Assembly (NCBI RefSeq): GCF_024138145.1
Contig: NZ_CP099997.1
Coordinates: 2,418,001-2,482,000, forward strand
Direction of reading: 5' to 3'
From: Natronosalvus halobius
GTDB taxonomy: Archaea; Halobacteriota; Halobacteria; Halobacteriales; Natrialbaceae
DNA length: 64,000 bases
In this document: positions 51,148 to 59,881 of the stretch, one piece after another
How positions within the stretch are numbered: the first letter of the stretch is position 1
How the letters are laid out: every line of letters begins with the position of its first letter
Position numbers and translations under genes: made by a program
The notes under the pieces: generated by a model
What the model was told of the DNA's origin: nothing
Database searches by the model: none
What the model saw: the letters and a program-made list of their open reading frames with translations, nothing else

Positions 51148-52878
51148 ATGAATAAGGAACTATTCGGCGTGTTTGGAAGCATCGAGGTGTTCGAACGACA
51201 CCGGTCGGTCGAGGCGTTCGACGACGTACTCGTGGGAACGGAAGTCACCGTCGGTATCAGGGACCCCGGTCTCGGCACCCCCGGGTGGAGCGCACGATAC
51301 GCCGACGAGCGAGGCATCTGCGTCGTCTGGGGGGAAGCCTACGTTCCCGGCGACGAAACCAACGCGGCCCGCTGGCTGCTCGATCAGTACGATTCCGAAG
51401 GCGATGCAGCATTCGACGTGTTGAACGGGTCCTACCTTGCCATCGTCGATCCGGTCGACGACGATGCGTTCGTCGCGACCGACCCGGTTCGCTCTCGAGA
51501 GTGTTTCTACACCGACGAGCCGGACCTCCGAACCTTCGGGACCGACGCGGCCAGCGTCGCCCGGACGATCGACGCACCGTCGGCGAATCGAAACGCCGTC
51601 CTCGAGTACCTCCACCTGGGTGTCACCCTCGGAGAGAAAACTGCCTTCGAAGAACTCTCGCGACTGCCGATAGATAGTCGGCTGACCCGATCCAGGGTAG
51701 AATCACTCGAACGCTTCGTCTACCGGCCCCACCGGTTCGATTACGTCGGAGAACTGGCTGATCGGCTGAACCGGGCACTGGAACGCCGATCCATCCTCCC
51801 GGGACGGAAGGGGTTGCTCCTATCGGCCGGCTACGACTCCCGCATTTTCCTGCCGACGATACCTGACATCGACCGCTGTTACACGGTCGGAACGCCGTCA
51901 GCCCAGGAGGTCACCGGCGCGCGGCGCGTCGCGACCCAGTACGGGGCCAATCACGTCGCCTTCAAACCCGACGAGCGGTACCTGCTGGCTGAGGAGTCGA
52001 AGACCCGGTACGGACAGGGCATCAAAGAGTCGCTCCACATCCACCACTCCGGATACACTGACGAGATAAACGTCGATACGATGTATCACGGCCTGCTCTG
52101 TGATACGTTCTTCCGCGGTCACTTCACCGCACAGGACACGATCGAACTCTTCGGAACGGAGGTTCCACGAAACAGACTCGATCCGGATCCCGATCCAGTC
52201 GACTCCCTCCTCGGAAAATTCGGGTACGACCGGGAGTCGAGTGAAGCCCTCGCCGAGCACATCGCCTTCAACGAGGACCCCGATTCATTCGTCCGGGACG
52301 CAATTGCGGCGGAGTTCGACGCCGTCGGTGATCGAGCCGTGACGACCCAGAACTCGCTGACGTGCTGTGGAATCGCTAACCAGCCGTCGATCCCGTTTCA
52401 CAATCACCTCGCGGACAACTTCTTCGCGTCGTTCCTCGCGGCCGACATCGAGCTCGTCCGGTGGCACCTCGAGACGCCGCCGGCCCACCGAACGACAGAT
52501 ACCTTCCTCGAGGCCTGCAAACGCCTCGATTCCGACCTCCTCCACCACCGCCCGCCCGATCGCCCGCACGACGTGACCCTGCTCAACGAGGCCGAGCGGT
52601 TCGTCCGCCGGAAGACGCCCCTGCTCGAGCCGTTCGAACCGCCGTGGCCGGACCGCGAGTGGATCTTCGATCACTACGGGCTCGACCGAAAACTCCTCCC
52701 CGATCTCGAGCACGTACACGGGCTACCGGTGAGACACAAATTACGACTGAACGATCTTAACCGGTGGATCGGTGCTTCGACCGACGACGACAGTGCCCGT
52801 TCGTGGCTTCACCCAGGATCGGTAGCGGAAGACGGAGACGGAAACGATGATCGTTCGACGCGGCCACTCCCCCAGTAG
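51148..52878 (+). CDS. Asparagine synthetase-like enzyme 2 (no glutaminase Cys)
   Basis: 576 residues. N-terminal Ntn-like domain starts MNKELFGVFGSIE (no Cys at position 2) and retains FDVLNGSYLAIVDP; synthetase domain with PP-loop variant LLLSAGYDSRIFLP (about 226-239, SAGYDS for SGGLDS). The second signature TGDGGD is not visible; the region instead reads MYHGLLCDTFFRG. Divergent from enzyme 1 and probably with a different substrate. ATG 51148 is at the domain start; an in-frame ATG at 51022 would add a basic, uncharacteristic leader. Confidence 0.83.
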   Translation: MNKELFGVFGSIEVFERHRSVEAFDDVLVGTEVTVGIRDPGLGTPGWSARYADERGICVVWGEAYVPGDETNAARWLLDQYDSEGDAAFDVLNGSYLAIVDPVDDDAFVATDPVRSRECFYTDEPDLRTFGTDAASVARTIDAPSANRNAVLEYLHLGVTLGEKTAFEELSRLPIDSRLTRSRVESLERFVYRPHRFDYVGELADRLNRALERRSILPGRKGLLLSAGYDSRIFLPTIPDIDRCYTVGTPSAQEVTGARRVATQYGANHVAFKPDERYLLAEESKTRYGQGIKESLHIHHSGYTDEINVDTMYHGLLCDTFFRGHFTAQDTIELFGTEVPRNRLDPDPDPVDSLLGKFGYDRESSEALAEHIAFNEDPDSFVRDAIAAEFDAVGDRAVTTQNSLTCCGIANQPSIPFHNHLADNFFASFLAADIELVRWHLETPPAHRTTDTFLEACKRLDSDLLHHRPPDRPHDVTLLNEAERFVRRKTPLLEPFEPPWPDREWIFDHYGLDRKLLPDLEHVHGLPVRHKLRLNDLNRWIGASTDDDSARSWLHPGSVAEDGDGNDDRSTRPLPQ

Positions 52879-53116
52879 CGGGCCGTACGTGTGACAGTAG
52901 CGGACCGTTTCGGTGAGTAATAGCTCAAAAGAGGCCTCGCAGTCGGTTTCAAATTGCTCAACAGTGGTTCTGTCACCGTCTTTTACACACGTTCGTTCAC
53001 AAAGGTGTCCGAATTGGTGAACGTACCGATTGATGAATCAATACTCGGTTTTGCTCGTCTCAACGCTCCCTAAGGGACTCGTAGTACTGTTCAAAATCGA
53101 AAAATGAGGAGAATAC

Positions 53117-53122
53117 TTATAA
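53117..53122 (+). promoter_or_regulatory. TATA box for the membrane HTH gene
   Basis: CTTATAACCC centred about 26 bp upstream of ATG 53146 makes the transcript leaderless and excludes the upstream ATG at 53104, which would precede the TATA box. Confidence 0.6.
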
Positions 53123-53145
53123 CCCATCACTTGTTTGGTTGGAAT

Positions 53146-53655
53146 ATGCGTCTGACGCCGTCTTGGGTTCGTTCGTCGCGAGACGCGTCTTCGGGCAACC
53201 GGTCCGCCCCCGACGACAGCGCTTCACCCGCACCCGAGGTACCAATCTATTACGCGACCGACGAGTCGACGGATTCGTCGTCGACTTCTCCGGTATCGGC
53301 CGCCTCGTTCGTGCCAGAATCCGATATGGCGCTCCTCGAGGAAATCACCGAGCTAGATGCACCCGTTACGGTCGATGAGCTCGCTGACCACCTCATCTGG
53401 CCGGCCGATCCGCCGATCGAAACGTGGGCCGACGTCCACGAACTACTCTACGACGAACGGCTTCCCGCACTCGAAGCCCGCGGAGTGCTGGCGTTCGATC
53501 CGGAAAAAGGGATAATCGAACACGTACGAGAAACCGAAGGTCACACCGAAGGGCTCTGGTTTTCTCGGCCGGTTCTCGGATTACTCTCGCTTGTCTTGCT
53601 CGCGACGACGCTGTTTCTCGTCTCTACCGGTGTCGTGACGGCGACCCCGTTCTAA
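53146..53655 (+). CDS. Membrane-anchored winged-helix-like protein
   Basis: 169 residues. Polar N-terminus of about 55 residues; helix-turn-helix-like core MALLEEITELDAPVTVDELADHLIWP...HELLYDERLPALEARGVLAFDPEKGIIEHV resembling DUF7344/ArsR winged helices; then one C-terminal hydrophobic segment (VLGLLSLVLLATTLFLVSTGVV). Predicted cytoplasmic DNA-binding domain held at the membrane. Convergent with the related gene at 53805. Confidence 0.7.
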   Translation: MRLTPSWVRSSRDASSGNRSAPDDSASPAPEVPIYYATDESTDSSSTSPVSAASFVPESDMALLEEITELDAPVTVDELADHLIWPADPPIETWADVHELLYDERLPALEARGVLAFDPEKGIIEHVRETEGHTEGLWFSRPVLGLLSLVLLATTLFLVSTGVVTATPF

Positions 53656-53804
53656 TATTCGTAATATTCGTAGTATTCGTAGCAGTAGCACCCAACGGCC
53701 GTCTCAACGGAATAACGATGGTGTTCTCGAGGTAACGTAGCTGTCACAGAAAGGAGGGCCGTCGTCAGCACGGTGAGACGACCGTCGTCCGATCAACGGG
53801 AGAT

Positions 53805-54395
53805 TCAGTTAACGAATCGCCCAGCAGTCAGTACCGTAAACAACAGCAGTATCAACGCGCTCAGGCCGATCCCGGAAAGCAGCGAGACGAACGGCAGTTC
53901 GAAGATCGCGCCCAGGAAGACCAGGTAACACAGCGCAGTCGCGCCGAGATAGTAATCGTCCCACCCGCCGCTCGCGCTGGGCTCTGAAGACGCTTCATCC
54001 GTCGGTTCTCCGACCTGGAGGTACTGGTCGACGTAATCGGCCAGCGGCTCTCGCTCGACGATCCCGCGGTTCTTCTGGTAGGAGATGATGCCGGCCTCGT
54101 CGAGTTTCGACAGGTGTGACTGGTAAAGCGGGATGTACACGCGCTGGCGTTGTGCGGACGTGAGCTGGTCGACAGTCGTATCGTGTTCCCACGCGGCGAC
54201 TTGCTCTGCTACGTCGCGCATGCGGACGCTCCCCTCCGCATCGCGCAAATACTCGAGCACGAGCCGGCGACGTTCGTTTTGCAACAGGTGAAAGAGTTCG
54301 TCCTTCGAAAATGGGACGTCCTCTTCCGGAGCATCGGCGCTCCCATCAGTCGTCTGCTCGTCCTCTTCTTCAGGGCTGATATATTCGGACTTCAT
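53805..54395 (-). CDS. DUF7344 winged-helix protein with C-terminal membrane hairpin
   Basis: 196 residues. Acidic start, DUF7344 domain at about residues 25-125 (FHLLQNERRRLVLEYLRDAEGSVRMRDVAEQVAAWEHDTTVDQLTSAQRQRVYIPLYQSHLSKLDEAGII), a Ser/Glu spacer, then two membrane segments (YYLGATALCYLVFLGAIFELPFVSLLSGIGLSALILLLFTVL). A TTTATTACC stretch at 54424-54432 is a possible TATA box 29-37 bp upstream of ATG 54395. Predicted membrane-bound transcription regulator of the glycan locus. Confidence 0.85.
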   Translation of the reverse strand: MKSEYISPEEEDEQTTDGSADAPEEDVPFSKDELFHLLQNERRRLVLEYLRDAEGSVRMRDVAEQVAAWEHDTTVDQLTSAQRQRVYIPLYQSHLSKLDEAGIISYQKNRGIVEREPLADYVDQYLQVGEPTDEASSEPSASGGWDDYYLGATALCYLVFLGAIFELPFVSLLSGIGLSALILLLFTVLTAGRFVN

Positions 54396-54787
54396 CGCAC
54401 CAGTCTTCTGGAAACAGTTACAGGTAATAAAGGATAGAAACCGTCCAGTGATGAACGATTTATTTTAGTTGAGTTCACGGGCCGTCCCAGACTTTTTTCG
54501 TTGTTTTAATACCGTAGTATCGGCGCACTCAAAGCATCTATCTCCAGAATCCCGCACATATCAGTTCCCCAACTAATTGTTAATTTCATCTAGGATAGAA
54601 CGATATTAGCTAGCGTTCAAGACCATTTTTTTGGCCATTTGAGAACCTCGTACCGGAAGCAAATCGAGGATATCGAAACAGTGTCTGGAACGTTACATTC
54701 CGGACCATATCCTTCGTTTTTTCCGCCTGTGACCCCCGAGAATTACCGTCCAGATAATAAATGGCCGTGAGGACCTCTCGAGAACCA
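54396..54787. other. Intergenic region, 392 bp, A+T-rich
   Basis: Markedly richer in A+T than the surroundings, without a gene. It contains divergent promoters: TTTATTACC (minus) near 54428 and GATAATAA (plus) at 54753-54760. Nothing else recognised. Confidence 0.6.
54753..54760 (+). promoter_or_regulatory. TATA box for the DUF1616 gene
   Basis: GATAATAA ends 28 bp before ATG 54788, indicating a leaderless transcript and this start rather than ATG 54761. Confidence 0.6.
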
Positions 54788-55771
54788 ATGAGCGACAACA
54801 ACTGGTGGTTTCTCGATCTGGCCGCCGTCGTCGCGGCGACCGGATTCCTCTCGTTCGGCCTCCTGCTCGGCGTTCCAGGCGTCGCTCGAGTGGCATTTGC
54901 CCTGCCACTCGTGTTATTCTTGCCTGGATACGCGCTGATCGCCGTACTGTTCCCGGACGCGCCGAGCGACGACTACCAACCGTTCGATATCGACCGTACT
55001 GGGCTTCGAAACCCGCTTTTAGTCTCTGGCGGTCTGGCGTCTACAGAGCGAATTATCCTATCATTCGTCGCGAGTGTTTTTCTCGTCCCGGTGATTGCCC
55101 TTTTTGCGAGTGTAGCCCCTAGGGGTATTGCTCCGGAAACGGTCATCCTCGGCATTGCGGGACTGACTGGTTTATTGACACTTCTGGCGATTGTCGCACG
55201 ATACCGATGCGCACCCGATCAGCGATTCGCGTTGACGTTCGGTATGTCCGGTCTCCTGTTCGGTCCACCGAGTCGATCCACTGGCGTGTCCACTCGACCG
55301 TTCAACATCGCGATCGTCATCGCCCTCCTAGTGCTCGTCGCGACGACCGGCTTCGCGGTCGCCAACCCACCGACCTCAGAGTCATTCACGGAGTTCGCGT
55401 TCGAGACCGAACCCATCACGGGCGATATCGACACGGTGTACCAGACCAATTACGCGGCGGGTGAACCCGCGGACGTGCCCGTTTCGATCACGAACCACGA
55501 GGGAACGGAGCAAACGTACACTACCGTGATACTTCTCGAACGGGTGAGCTACGGTGAGTCAGACGTAACGGTTGAAGAACGAGAACAGCTCACGAGCGAA
55601 TCCGTTACACTCGTGGACGGCGAACAGCGAAACCAGACGCTCGAGATGACGCCGACGATGCAAGGAGACGACGTCCGGCTGACAGTACTGTTGTACAAAG
55701 GGGAACCACCGTCCGACCCCTCGACCGAAAACGCCTACCGAGCGGTGCACGCACCGATCGTGGTGGAGTGA
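54788..55771 (+). CDS. DUF1616 membrane protein
   Basis: 327 residues. Two pairs of membrane helices at the N-terminus with the DUF1616 hallmark FLPGYALIAVLFP and STERIILSFVASVFLVPVIAL, another helix near residue 185, and a predicted extracellular beta domain (residues about 210-325) with NHEGTEQTYTTVILLERV. The family is often linked to glycan or S-layer glycosylation loci. Its stop TGA abuts the ATG of the next gene (TGAATG), so the two are coupled. Confidence 0.88.
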   Translation: MSDNNWWFLDLAAVVAATGFLSFGLLLGVPGVARVAFALPLVLFLPGYALIAVLFPDAPSDDYQPFDIDRTGLRNPLLVSGGLASTERIILSFVASVFLVPVIALFASVAPRGIAPETVILGIAGLTGLLTLLAIVARYRCAPDQRFALTFGMSGLLFGPPSRSTGVSTRPFNIAIVIALLVLVATTGFAVANPPTSESFTEFAFETEPITGDIDTVYQTNYAAGEPADVPVSITNHEGTEQTYTTVILLERVSYGESDVTVEEREQLTSESVTLVDGEQRNQTLEMTPTMQGDDVRLTVLLYKGEPPSDPSTENAYRAVHAPIVVE

Positions 55772-56350
55772 ATGTGGCCCTGGGAGCACTTGCTGTTCGC
55801 GTACCTGCTGTACTCGCTATACGCGAACGTCGTTTGGAGACGCAGTCCGTCGGGGCCTGAAGCCCTCGCGGTTGCCGTCGGCTCACAGTTGCCAGATCTC
55901 GTCGATAAGCCCCTGTCCTGGACGTTCGACATCACGCAGACCGGCTACTCGGTCGGCCACTCGATTTTCGTCGTTCCATTCGTCTGTCTGGCTGTTTACG
56001 TGCTCCTCCACCGCTGGGAGCGCGGATCGGTTCGACAGGCGACTGCGTTCTCGATCGCAATTCTGTCCCATCTCGCTGGGGACATCGTCTATCCGTGGCT
56101 CACGGGTGGCCACCTCAACCCGAGAGCCGTCACGTGGCCGGTCGCATCGCCGCCGACGGTCGATCAAGGCAACTTCCTCGATCACGTCGTCATCTACGGC
56201 AACCGGTCTCTCGAGATGTTTCTCGGCGGTGAATTACCACAGGAGTTGGCGGTGCTACTCGGGCTGCTGGCCCTCACAGTCGTCCTGTGGGTGTACGACG
56301 GGGCACCGATCGCCGCCGATTGCTGGCGATGGGTGTCTCGGCGGTCGTAG
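55772..56350 (+). CDS. DUF457/YdjM-type membrane-bound metal-dependent hydrolase
   Basis: 192 residues, four to five membrane helices. WPWEHLLFAYLLYSLYANVVW, VGSQLPDLVDKPLSWTF, GYSVGHSIF and ILSHLAGDIVYPW are the family motifs (His and Asp metal ligands). Homologous to the gene at 11934 with the same motif order. ATG directly follows the DUF1616 stop. Confidence 0.85.
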   Translation: MWPWEHLLFAYLLYSLYANVVWRRSPSGPEALAVAVGSQLPDLVDKPLSWTFDITQTGYSVGHSIFVVPFVCLAVYVLLHRWERGSVRQATAFSIAILSHLAGDIVYPWLTGGHLNPRAVTWPVASPPTVDQGNFLDHVVIYGNRSLEMFLGGELPQELAVLLGLLALTVVLWVYDGAPIAADCWRWVSRRS

Positions 56351-56931
56351 CTCGAGCACTCGTCACGTGAGTCCTGCGAACGTCGCTATCGTCGTCACCG
56401 TCGATCATGGTGTCCCAGACGAACCAGGCGAACGATCGCACACTCTCGTGACGTCACAGCGCAACAGTAGCGGACGCTCTCGAGTCGGCCACGAGGTCAT
56501 ACGCTAGTTCGATCCGTTACCGGTCCGATACTAGTGTTGGAACGGAGGAGTGCCACCCAACGAATATCGACTGGACAGTGAGTACCACGCGGACGAGAAC
56601 GCCGATCGTACGCTCTCGACGCATCGGCGTTCGAGGCCGACTCGAGTGGAAGCGCATCCCGTCAGTGTGCGCAGCTGGGGGACGCTGAACCCGAATGACG
56701 AGTACGCTGCTGGCGTCCCGATGACAAACCTGGGATTCACTGACGAGTTCGTGACGCGGATTCTACCGACTTCTATCTCGAGGTCACGAGAGTGTTTCCG
56801 ACTCCCGACACCGGGTGCGGAGGTCACTGCTGGCTCGAGAGACGTGACGGCGCGTTCGCGCTGGAAAATCCGTTCCCGCTTGGCTCGTAGAAGCGCCCCG
56901 CGGAGATCGCGTACTATTCGAACGATCGTAA
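56351..56931. other. Region of 581 bp without a recognisable gene
   Basis: Frames of up to about 140 codons exist on the plus strand (from 56550), but their translation has no haloarchaeal acidic bias and no motif I can name. It separates the convergent DUF1616 and glycan operons. Possibly decayed coding DNA. Confidence 0.5.
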
Positions 56932-58911
56932 TCAGTTCGAAACCGGCGACGGCACACAGAAGTTGACGTCACCGTTGTCGTACACCGTTGCCTGCGTCGG
57001 ACGACACAGCTGCGACCGCTCGATCGAGTCGTGGTACGCTCGCCCATCTTCGTTGGTGAAGTACACCACGTTCTCGGTCTGTTCGGTTCGGTACACCACG
57101 TAATCGTGCTGGACGGTGCCGTCTTCGGGGATCGTGACGTACACCGACGACGGGTAGGCACCCGTTCGGCCGAAGACCGTGAAGTACGGGTGGTCGGTGT
57201 GCAGTTGCTGATCGGGACGGATCTCGGAGCCAGTCGGTGATCCGGTCATCTCGCCGATCGACGAGACGGCGACGATTTCCGATTCGCTGTAGGCCAGTTG
57301 CTCGTGTTGCTGGTCGAATATCGGATTCTCGGTGTTGGTCTCGGCGGCGAAGGCCATCGCTCCGGGGTAGATCAGGACCACCAGGAGCACGGTAACGACT
57401 GCGAGCCGAGGATCGAGGTCGCGGATAAATACCCGGATCGCGATCGCTCCGAGGATCGCCATCGGCGCGTAGAGGAAGGCGAACCATCGCGTCGGGATGA
57501 AGTTCCGAATCCCGAACATCGGTAGTCCCATCACGAAGACGAGCATGAACGCCGACGCGAGCAACAGGGTGAAGACGGACTGCTCCGCCCGTTTCCGATG
57601 AACGACGTACAAACACCCCACGAACGTCAATCCGAGCAGGAGCAAGAATCCGAGTGAATCGACGTACGGAACGACCTGATCGAGGAGCGACGGCGCCGCG
57701 GCCTCGGTTTCCGTTCCTCCGCCTCCCGATCCGCTAGCGATGTTGAGGAATCCGGCGCTCTCCTCGACCGTCTGCGTGAAGAAACTCAGAACGGTACCCA
57801 GGAACGAATCCTGGCGATACGGCGTGAGTGACCAGACGAAGATCGTCAGTCCGAAGTTGAAGACGACCAGGCCGATCAGATTGACCGGTTTCTTCGTCCG
57901 GAACGTGTTCGTATCGAGGCGGTTGAGGCCGAACGGACCGATCATGAAGACGAGTTGGGCGAGGAACGCGGTCACGAGCACCACGAGCATGATGAACGTC
58001 GACACCTGGTGGGTGAGGATGACCGCGAGACTCAACACCAGGAGTAACGTGAAGTCCCGAAGCGTGTACTCGATCCGCATGACGCGAATCAGTGCGTAGA
58101 GGACGCCGAGGAAGAACACGAGCCCCATGCTTGTCGGGATCAGGTGCATCCCCCACAGGGAGACGTAACTCGCCATGGCGAACAGGCAGGCTGCGAGCGC
58201 CGACCAGCGCGGCGAGATCAACAGGTTCGCCGTCGCGTAGACGAGCAAAATTGAGAGCGGCATCACTACACCAACGGTCAGGTACAGCGCTGCCCGCAGC
58301 GGAACGTCGAAGACGAGCGCGCTCGACGCCACGAGCAGGTGGTACAGCGGTGAACCGTAGTGTTTGTCGTTGGAGATGGCGCTCAGCGACCGCTCCTCGA
58401 GGATCGATCCGGCCAGGTCCATGTGCGTCCAGATGTCGATGCCGATGTATCCCGGCGTCGCGTACAGCGCCGTAAACCGGAAGACGAACGCAAAGAGGAC
58501 GAGCTGGAGCAAAACGAGTCCCGTATTGAACGTCTCGTCCTCGGAGAAAACGATCTGAGCGATCAACAGCGTACCGACGACACCCGACAACACGAAGAAC
58601 GCGATCGTCCGCTCGCCCTGTACGAACGACAGCGCGACGAGGGCAGACAGGCCGAACAAGACGAGCGTCGGTAACGTCATCAGGGCCGGTCTCGACAGCG
58701 TCGGCATCGCCGGATTGTCGTTCTGGGCGTACAGCGACAGCAGGTACAGCCCGCAGGCTAACCCGAGGACGATCGGCACGGTTTCGATGTAGATCTGGGA
58801 CGCGAGCAACCGGAGTGGCAACATCACCAGCGCCAGTCCGAGTCCGATAATCGCGGCGACGGTATCGAGGCGCAACGGCCGGATCCCCGACAGAAACGAC
58901 GAGTTACGCAT
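56932..58911 (-). CDS. Large multi-pass membrane protein, GT-C glycosyltransferase-like
   Basis: 659 residues with about 14-16 membrane segments and a C-terminal soluble region of about 130. After TM5 it has IGIDIWTHMDLAGSILEERSLSAISNDKHYGSPLYHLLVASSALVF, where the acidic residues after the first helices are reminiscent of the GT-C first-loop D/E motif. Probable polymerase or lipid-phosphate-sugar-dependent transferase of the glycan. It overlaps the GT4 gene by 8 bp and is the last gene of the minus-strand operon. Confidence 0.72.
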   Translation of the reverse strand: MRNSSFLSGIRPLRLDTVAAIIGLGLALVMLPLRLLASQIYIETVPIVLGLACGLYLLSLYAQNDNPAMPTLSRPALMTLPTLVLFGLSALVALSFVQGERTIAFFVLSGVVGTLLIAQIVFSEDETFNTGLVLLQLVLFAFVFRFTALYATPGYIGIDIWTHMDLAGSILEERSLSAISNDKHYGSPLYHLLVASSALVFDVPLRAALYLTVGVVMPLSILLVYATANLLISPRWSALAACLFAMASYVSLWGMHLIPTSMGLVFFLGVLYALIRVMRIEYTLRDFTLLLVLSLAVILTHQVSTFIMLVVLVTAFLAQLVFMIGPFGLNRLDTNTFRTKKPVNLIGLVVFNFGLTIFVWSLTPYRQDSFLGTVLSFFTQTVEESAGFLNIASGSGGGGTETEAAAPSLLDQVVPYVDSLGFLLLLGLTFVGCLYVVHRKRAEQSVFTLLLASAFMLVFVMGLPMFGIRNFIPTRWFAFLYAPMAILGAIAIRVFIRDLDPRLAVVTVLLVVLIYPGAMAFAAETNTENPIFDQQHEQLAYSESEIVAVSSIGEMTGSPTGSEIRPDQQLHTDHPYFTVFGRTGAYPSSVYVTIPEDGTVQHDYVVYRTEQTENVVYFTNEDGRAYHDSIERSQLCRPTQATVYDNGDVNFCVPSPVSN

Positions 58912-59875
58912 TCTCCGTCACCTCGAGGTCGCGGGGCCGACCCGTGGGCCGGGACCGTCGTCCGAGGACGTCGCGATAGCACTCAAGCAGACGGTCGCCC
59001 ATGGCGTCCAGGCTCAGTCCGTCGACGACTTCGCGGCCGTTCGACCGCCGGTCGCCGTCCAGGACCGTCTCGAGGCCCGCGGCGAGGTCGGCGTCGTCGT
59101 CGCTCACGATGCAGTTGTCGACCTCGCCGATCGTGTCGCGGACGAAGCCGACGTCGGTCGAGACGACCGGCACGTTGCAGGCGGCGGCCTCCTTGATGAC
59201 CATCGGGCCGGCCTCGCGCTTCGAGGTCACGAGGAGGGCGTCGCTGGCGTTCATGTAGTAGGGCATCTCTTCGTAGGGGACGCCGTCGATCGTTCGCAAT
59301 TCGATGTCGGCGTCGGCGCGCTCGACGATGCGTTCGGCCCGCGGATAGTCCTTCTCATCCCTGTTTGGATCGTACGGAAAGAGCGCGATGCGTTCGTCGG
59401 GATCCCAGCCCACGCGTTCACGGGCGTCCGCGCGTGGGACGGGTCTGAACTGCTCGGTGTCGACGCCGAACGGGATCTCGACGTGGTCGGTGTCGAGTTC
59501 GCGCGACATCGCGGGGCTCGGAACGATCGTGGCGTCCGCAAAGCGGGCGCCGTAGCGGCTGATCGACTCGAGCCAGCGCATGTCGCTCATCAGGTCGGTT
59601 CCCCACAGGCTCATCACCACCGGACGCGTCGGCTGGGCGAGCGCGAACGGCGCGACGAGACCGTAGTGGCCGTGGATCAGGTCGTACTCTCCCGACCAGA
59701 CGTGCGAGAGCACCTTCGGATAAAACCGCAGGTAGTCGACGGGCGTCCGCGGCGAGTCGGCAGTGTATTCGCCGGGAACGCCGATGACGGTGCACTCGAC
59801 GCCACGTTCCTCGAGGACGGAAATCTGCTGCTCGAAGAACGAACGCGTAGAGGTGATGAGGTGTAATACGTGCAT
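58904..59875 (-). CDS. Family 4 glycosyltransferase
   Basis: 323 residues, GT-B fold. N-terminal MHVLHLITSTRSFFEQQISVLEERGVECTVIG, YDLIHGHYGLVAPFALAQPTRPVVMSLWGTDL, and the C-terminal E-x7-E region SKREAGPMVIKEAAACNVPVVSTDVG. Uses an NDP-sugar donor. Starts 6 bp below the DUF354 gene stop. Confidence 0.93.
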   Translation of the reverse strand: MHVLHLITSTRSFFEQQISVLEERGVECTVIGVPGEYTADSPRTPVDYLRFYPKVLSHVWSGEYDLIHGHYGLVAPFALAQPTRPVVMSLWGTDLMSDMRWLESISRYGARFADATIVPSPAMSRELDTDHVEIPFGVDTEQFRPVPRADARERVGWDPDERIALFPYDPNRDEKDYPRAERIVERADADIELRTIDGVPYEEMPYYMNASDALLVTSKREAGPMVIKEAAACNVPVVSTDVGFVRDTIGEVDNCIVSDDDADLAAGLETVLDGDRRSNGREVVDGLSLDAMGDRLLECYRDVLGRRSRPTGRPRDLEVTENA

Positions 59876-59881
59876 GTCGTG

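Noticed and set aside
56550-56966. A 138-codon plus-strand frame in the gap before the glycan operon
   Set aside because: No family resemblance, basic Arg/Ser/Thr composition unlike genes here, and overlap with the 3' end of the membrane protein gene.
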